DNA of 13,810 bases, taken from positions 1-13,810 of the forward strand of contig CALVKK010000023.1 in assembly GCA_944332645.1 (NCBI GenBank), given 5' to 3'. Below are positions 10,191-13,810 of this stretch, piece by piece. Every line of letters starts with the position of its first letter. The stretch's first letter is position 1. Under the pieces are notes generated by a model. It did not search any database. It was not told where the DNA came from and saw only the letters and a list, made by a program, of their open reading frames with translations. The position numbers were made by a program, and so were the translations under genes. Origin of the DNA: an uncultured Bacilli bacterium. GTDB taxonomy: Bacteria; Bacillota_I; Bacilli_A; RF39; UBA660.

Positions 10191-10757
10191 TTATATCTCC
10201 TCAATTCTTGTATTAGTAAAATAATCAGCTATACCTCTTTTTTCTTTACTATATATTACCATAAAACTATTGATAATTATCATTAATAATTGAAAAAATC
10301 CTAATATATTTATTAAAATAAAATAAATATTATCACTTGTTAAATATAAAATTATGAACATAAATATCATATAGCCCAAACCATTAACAATGACTGCTCG
10401 TCCAACTAAATCATCAATTCTAAGTGGCTTATTTTTATTTATCTTTATCTTTAATAATTTTTGACCGAGAGTCTGATTATTATTTATAATCGGAACGATT
10501 ACAAAACTAACAATAATTAACAAAGTTCCCGCAATATTTATCTCAATATTTTCTTTATCAATATTAAGAGTAATTATTTTTAAATTGTTTATATATTCAT
10601 TAACATCAATTTTTTGTTCTAAATAAGATTCATTTAAATTAGATAATTCAATTTCATATTTATTAACTGGCATCAATGATTTTAATAAAAATAAAATAAT
10701 AAATATCATAAACATATCTAATATGTAAGCTAAAAACCTTTTACTTGCAATACTCAT
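10191..10757 (-). CDS. RDD-family membrane protein (copy B, full length)
   Basis: 188 aa with four predicted membrane helices near residues 9-29, 74-93, 122-141 and 145-169. The family signature is visible: KRFLAYILD in helix 1 (Arg7, Asp14), RIDDLVGRA (113-121) before helix 3, and a C-terminal KEKRGIADYFTNTR. A polar loop of about 45 residues between helices 1 and 2 is predicted outside the cell. The start at 10757 overlaps the dusB end by 17 bp and has GAGGT at good spacing. The stop is one base before the ectodomain gene, and that tight pairing is repeated in copy A. This suggests the two proteins work together, perhaps the RDD protein aiding export or assembly of its partner; this is inference. 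RDD proteins have no single established function. Confidence 0.88.
   Translation of the reverse strand: MSIASKRFLAYILDMFMIFIILFLLKSLMPVNKYEIELSNLNESYLEQKIDVNEYINNLKIITLNIDKENIEINIAGTLLIIVSFVIVPIINNNQTLGQKLLKIKINKNKPLRIDDLVGRAVIVNGLGYMIFMFIILYLTSDNIYFILINILGFFQLLMIIINSFMVIYSKEKRGIADYFTNTRIEEI
10197..10202 (-). promoter_or_regulatory. Shine-Dalgarno for ectodomain gene B
   Basis: GAGGAG lies seven bases before ATG 10189 and overlaps the last codons of RDD copy B, exactly as in copy A. It sets the start and argues against TTG 10204. Confidence 0.75.
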
Positions 10758-11709
10758 TTTTTACCTCATTTACTAAATTTATAAATTCTTCTTTAGTGGT
10801 GATTTTCATAAATCTTTGTTTATATTCCTTTAAAACACCCTTTAAATAATACCCAATATGAGTTCGCATCTTTAATACGGCTATTTTTTCTGGTTGAAAA
10901 TCTAACAAATAATTAAAATGTTTTAAAATCATATTTAATCTTTCTTCGATTGTTACTTCTTCTATTTCTTTACCACTTAAATAATTTATGCAATCTTTTA
11001 TCAACCATGGATTACCCAACAATCCTCTTCCAATCATAACAGCATCACATTTAGTTTCCTTTAACATTTTTTTAGCATCATAGCAAGTTTTAATATCGCC
11101 ATTACCAATAACTGGTATTTTAACATTTTCTTTAATTTGCTTTATTATATTCCAATTAGCTTTACCACTATAACCCTGAGATCTAGTTCGAGGATGAACT
11201 GTTATTGCACTAGCGCCTGCTTTTTCGACTACTTTAGCAATTTCTAAAGCATTAATGCTTTTTTCATCCCAACCGCTTCTTATTTTAACTGTTACGGGAA
11301 CATTGACACTATCAACTACTGCTTTGACTATTTCATAGACTTTATTTGGGTCTTTAAGCAAAGCACTTCCAGCTTGAGCTCGTGTTGCAACTTTAGGTAC
11401 AGGACACCCCATATTGATATCAATAATATCTGGATGCATATGTTGTTCAATATATTTAGCAGCATAGACAAAAGATTCTTTATCACTACCAAAAATTTGT
11501 TGACTGATTGGTCTTTCATCATCTTTCATATATAACATATCGATTGTTTTTTGGCTACCATATAAAATAGCTTTGTCACTAACCATTTCAGCCACAACCA
11601 AACCACAACCCATTTCCTTAGCAATTCTTCTAAATGCACTATCAGAAATCCCTGCCATAGGAGCTAAAACAATTTGATTTAAAATAGTAACATTACCTAT
11701 TTTCCACAT
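10741..11709 (-). CDS. dusB: tRNA-dihydrouridine synthase, DusB type
   Basis: FMN-dependent enzyme that reduces uridine to dihydrouridine in tRNA D-loops using NADPH; cytoplasmic. The 322-aa length is typical. FMN-binding strand APMAGISDSAFR is at residues 16-27, and the catalytic cysteine is Cys102 in DINMGCPVPKV. VKIRSGW (141-147), HPRTRSQGY (172-180), GNGDI (202-206) and IGRGLLGNPWL (226-236) complete the TIM-barrel active site. The ATG at 11709 is one base after the stop of the prepilin gene, with only a weak ribosome binding site (TTAGG), so translation is probably coupled. B. subtilis also has a dus gene (yacF) directly upstream of lysS; here the RDD-ectodomain pair separates them. Confidence 0.96.
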   Translation of the reverse strand: MWKIGNVTILNQIVLAPMAGISDSAFRRIAKEMGCGLVVAEMVSDKAILYGSQKTIDMLYMKDDERPISQQIFGSDKESFVYAAKYIEQHMHPDIIDINMGCPVPKVATRAQAGSALLKDPNKVYEIVKAVVDSVNVPVTVKIRSGWDEKSINALEIAKVVEKAGASAITVHPRTRSQGYSGKANWNIIKQIKENVKIPVIGNGDIKTCYDAKKMLKETKCDAVMIGRGLLGNPWLIKDCINYLSGKEIEEVTIEERLNMILKHFNYLLDFQPEKIAVLKMRTHIGYYLKGVLKEYKQRFMKITTKEEFINLVNEVKNEYCK

Positions 11710-11710
11710 T

Positions 11711-12103
11711 TTAATTGCCTAACTGCGAAAGAATATTCAAAAATTCTGTATCGCCACAATCATAATGTTTACCACCAGCATAACAATACGTTTTATCTTT
11801 ATTATTTTCCACTGTACAACTATTTAGTATTACACTATACTCTGCACTAAAACTAACACTTGTACAAATAACTTCACCACCACCAGTGTTAACACTAGCT
11901 AAAAAATCGCTATCAATAACTGGCATTCCCTCTTCATAATACTTTTGTTCAACAGCCCTTGCATATCCTTCAATACTTCTTAAATTAGCACTTTCTCTTG
12001 AATCTTCAACAGCATTATTTATGATTGGTACAGCAATAACAGTGACAACAGCTAATATTACGATTACAGCTAACAATTCAATTAACGTAAATGCCCTTTT
12101 CAT
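11711..12103 (-). CDS. Type IV prepilin-like protein with N-terminal methylation motif
   Basis: From ATG 12103 the product is 130 aa and starts MKRAFTLIELLAVIVIL, a class III signal: short basic leader, then FTLIE with the conserved Glu5 of the mature protein and a hydrophobic helix. Ala, not the usual Gly, precedes the predicted cleavage site. The helix runs into a charged amphipathic stretch (EDSRESANLRSIEGYARAVE) as in ComGC/PilE-type pilins. The small C-terminal part has four cysteines (ICTS, NSCT, TYCY, YDCG), enough for two disulfides. The longest frame starts at 12169, but that would place the -10 and -35 promoter elements inside the gene; AAGGAG at 12110-12115 fixes 12103 instead. No prepilin peptidase, ATPase or other pilus gene is in the window. 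It heads the long operon, one base before dusB. Its partner machinery is unknown. Confidence 0.9.
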   Translation of the reverse strand: MKRAFTLIELLAVIVILAVVTVIAVPIINNAVEDSRESANLRSIEGYARAVEQKYYEEGMPVIDSDFLASVNTGGGEVICTSVSFSAEYSVILNSCTVENNKDKTYCYAGGKHYDCGDTEFLNILSQLGN

Positions 12104-12109
12104 TTTTAA

Positions 12110-12115
12110 CTCCTT
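12110..12115 (-). promoter_or_regulatory. Shine-Dalgarno for the prepilin gene
   Basis: AAGGAG on the minus strand lies six bases before ATG 12103. Together with the promoter at 12141-12169 it excludes the longer frame beginning at 12169. Confidence 0.85.
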
Positions 12116-12140
12116 TTTTAAACAACTACTTATATATAAT

Positions 12141-12169
12141 ATTATATAGTAAAAATCAATAAATGACAA
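12141..12169 (-). promoter_or_regulatory. Strong sigma-A promoter of the prepilin-dusB-lysS operon
   Basis: Minus-strand TTGTCA (12164-12169), 17-bp spacer, TATAAT (12141-12146): five of six and six of six matches to consensus. Transcription would start near 12134, leaving a leader of about 30 nt before the prepilin ATG. Genes down to the ackA remnant follow with spacers of 22 bp or less, so this promoter may serve about 9.5 kb. Confidence 0.85.
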
Positions 12170-12175
12170 TAGTTG

Positions 12176-12210
12176 AAACAGAAAAAGACCATGATCTAAT
12201 AATTCTGTTT
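12176..12210 (-). terminator. Possible weak terminator stem-loop after cca
   Basis: An 8-bp inverted repeat AAACAGAA/TTCTGTTT brackets the cca stop (12196-12198), with a 19-nt loop that could form a small inner AGA/TCT helix. No clear U-tract follows, so termination is uncertain. Its position between cca and the next promoter is the main reason to list it. Confidence 0.3.
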
Positions 12211-13281
12211 GATATATTCACACAGTTGATCATAGTCATTTTTTAAAACATTATCTAAAATTTTATTTTCTAAATCAATATATATTTTTTTTATAAATGA
12301 ACCGGGTCTTTTATTTAACAAGTTACATATTTCAGTAGCACTAATATTAATATCCTTGACACTAAAAATTGGTAATTCATTATATTTTTTTACTATTAAA
12401 GAACGATCTATTTTTTTTATTTCTCCAACTAAAGTACATATATATAAACCATATTTATATAAAGTATGATTATTGATTTCTTCTTTTAGCGCTTGGGAAA
12501 TGCCATTTATTATTTCCTTTTCATGACTTGAAAAATTATAAATATTTAAAACACCAAGCTGAGCCCATATTCCTAAAGAAGATGTTGTAATGACTAAATT
12601 TTTAAAGTTAGATAATTCCAATTTATCTTCTAATTTTAATTCTAATATAAGATCCAAACCATAGCGACAATTTGGCGATGAGAAGATTTTCTCTAATTCT
12701 TCTTTTTTTCGATAATAAGATAATTTTTTTAGAAGATAACCATTTTTTTTGATAACTCTTTTTAATTCATCATCTAATTTAAAATCTAAAATAGTAGCAA
12801 ATCTAATTGCCCTTAAACTTCGCAAAATATCTTCTTTAATCTTTTTTTTAGTATTACCTACACATCTGATAATTTTATTATCAATATCTTTTTTGGCATT
12901 TAATAAGTCTATGACTTGACCATTACTATCGATACATAAAGTATTAATGGTAAAATCTCTTCTTTCCAAATCATCGATTAATGAATCAATATATTTAATT
13001 TTGACAGGAAAGCGGTTATCTTGATATTTTATTTCTTTTCTAAATGTAGTTATCTCAAAGGTTATTTTTTCATAAATAAGCGTCACACTACCATATTCTT
13101 GTTTGTTTAAAATACTTTCTTTAAATATGTCTTTCAACTGCTTAGGTGTTGCATTAGTACAAATATCTATATCTATAGTATTACGCCCAAGATAAATATC
13201 CCTAGGATAACCACCAACAATATAAGCCTTATAACCAAATGAATTGATTTTATTTAATACTTCAAGCGCTATTTCGTTCAT
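12196..13281 (-). CDS. cca: CCA-adding tRNA nucleotidyltransferase
   Basis: Adds or repairs the 3' CCA end of tRNAs without a nucleic acid template; cytoplasmic. It is a class II nucleotidyltransferase with motif A VGGYPRD (22-28) and the catalytic pair Asp37/Asp39 in DIDI, motif C ERRDFTIN (106-113), and motif D EDILRSLRAIRF (150-161). The motif D residues Glu150, Asp151 and Arg154 are the amino-acid template that selects CTP and ATP. The 361-aa length is somewhat shorter than B. subtilis Cca (about 397), mainly in the variable C-terminal tail-binding region; there is no HD domain. The ribosome site GGGTGAT sits close to ATG 13281, 16 bp after the phosphotransferase gene. One enzyme adding all three bases is likely, but a CC- or A-adding specialist cannot be fully excluded without a genome-wide search for a second copy. 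Confidence 0.93.
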   Translation of the reverse strand: MNEIALEVLNKINSFGYKAYIVGGYPRDIYLGRNTIDIDICTNATPKQLKDIFKESILNKQEYGSVTLIYEKITFEITTFRKEIKYQDNRFPVKIKYIDSLIDDLERRDFTINTLCIDSNGQVIDLLNAKKDIDNKIIRCVGNTKKKIKEDILRSLRAIRFATILDFKLDDELKRVIKKNGYLLKKLSYYRKKEELEKIFSSPNCRYGLDLILELKLEDKLELSNFKNLVITTSSLGIWAQLGVLNIYNFSSHEKEIINGISQALKEEINNHTLYKYGLYICTLVGEIKKIDRSLIVKKYNELPIFSVKDINISATEICNLLNKRPGSFIKKIYIDLENKILDNVLKNDYDQLCEYIKQNY

Positions 13282-13297
13282 CTAAAATCACCCAAAA

Positions 13298-13810
13298 CTA
13301 CTTTTTCATAATCTTTTGATAAGAATCTAACGTATATTGATTGATATAAGCCAATTTTTCTTTTATGTCCATCAACAATTTAAATTGATTGCGTGCTCGA
13401 ATTAAATTATGTTTGTCATAATTAATTTTAAAGTATGTATCACCATTTATGTAATCATTTAAAAATCTAAGTCCTAGTTCAAATGTAATAACCTCGATTG
13501 CTGAACCCATGTTACGAACTTCGTCTAAAGTTAAAAAAGGAGCCATTTCACTTAGGTAACCATCAGTATAACTTTCAAATAATTCGCAATTAATAAATAC
13601 ATTGTCTAAATTTTGTTCATCTTCCGACGAATTAGAAGCTGCGCTTCTTACACCATCACCGTAGTCATATAAAGAACTACCTTTCATCACAGTATCTAAA
13701 TCTATTACCGCCAAAAAACCTCCCGTTTTTTCATCCATCATTACATTATTTACTTTAGTATCGTTATGCGTAACTCTAATTGGTATGCGACCCTTATCAA
13801 TTAAATCAGT
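13298..13810 (-). CDS. Phosphotransferase-family sugar kinase, NahK-like (N-terminus beyond window)
   Basis: Reading runs from the right edge: the frame is open upstream of ATG 13741 to base 13810, and the residues there (RVTHNDTKVNNVMMD) are core catalytic motif, so the true start lies outside the window. The visible 170 residues hold the C-terminal lobe of an aminoglycoside phosphotransferase/choline-kinase-like fold. The catalytic loop is HNDTKVNN with its Asp, and the Mg-binding motif is AVIDLDTVMKG. YDYGDGVRSAAS follows, a pattern typical of N-acetylhexosamine 1-kinases (NahK/LnpB), which make GlcNAc-1-P or GalNAc-1-P from free sugar. Substrate is inferred from this motif pattern only; other small-molecule kinases of the fold remain possible. 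It lies 16 bp upstream of cca and probably shares its transcript. Confidence 0.82.
   Translation of the reverse strand, partial: TDLIDKGRIPIRVTHNDTKVNNVMMDEKTGGFLAVIDLDTVMKGSSLYDYGDGVRSAASNSSEDEQNLDNVFINCELFESYTDGYLSEMAPFLTLDEVRNMGSAIEVITFELGLRFLNDYINGDTYFKINYDKHNLIRARNQFKLLMDIKEKLAYINQYTLDSYQKIMKK

Noticed and set aside
11328..11522. Minus-strand 64-codon frame inside dusB
   Set aside because: Out-of-frame shadow of the dusB catalytic region, with no start signal.

Overview
The window is an AT-rich (visually about 30% G+C), densely packed stretch of a bacterial chromosome. TGA is used as a stop (ends of the ackA remnant and of the first ectodomain gene) and conserved tryptophans are TGG, so the standard bacterial code applies rather than the Mycoplasma one. 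The gene content (dnaD-nth, nrnA, dusB next to lysS, a lone type IV prepilin) and AAGGAGG/AGGTGAT-type ribosome binding sites point to a low-GC Firmicute. A host-associated, uncultured Bacilli lineage is my best guess; this is inference and I cannot name a species.

Layout: position 1-327 is the 3' end of a plus-strand exported-looking Ig-like protein. Everything else is on the minus strand, in three transcription units. (1) nrnA-dnaD-nth (2534 down to 341) has a readable promoter at 2558-2586 and a shared bidirectional terminator at 328-355 that forms the last codons of nth. (2) A probable long operon starts at a near-consensus promoter (12141-12169). It runs prepilin - dusB - RDD membrane protein B - ectodomain protein B - lysS - RDD membrane protein A - ectodomain protein A - histidine phosphatase - ackA remnant, and ends at a terminator at 2601-2633. 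Its spacers are at most 22 bp and several genes overlap. (3) The end of a sugar-kinase-like phosphotransferase, then the CCA-adding enzyme, enters from the right edge and stops at 12196.

The unusual part is the middle of the long operon. A two-gene cassette is present twice in direct orientation, on either side of lysS: an RDD-family membrane protein followed by a 650-665 aa secreted, cysteine-rich protein anchored by a C-terminal two-helix hairpin. The copies are near-identical in the RDD gene, the signal peptide start and the C-terminal third (one 256-bp block has no mismatch). The ectodomains between are strongly diverged yet keep 16 aligned cysteines. I do not recognise the ectodomain family; the C-terminal hairpin loosely resembles VirB2/TrbC-type pilins. 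This conserved-flank, variable-centre pattern with an essential tRNA synthetase between the copies is the best candidate for an undescribed surface system here.

Other points: ackA is broken by an apparent 34-nt deletion. RDD copy A has lost its normal first membrane segment and carries a signal-peptide-like start. Several longest-ORF starts are wrong because the ribosome binding site or promoter lies inside them (dnaD, both ectodomain genes, prepilin); corrected starts are given. No intergenic stretch longer than 300 bases exists. I see no tRNA, rRNA, CRISPR array, transposase or T-box leader.
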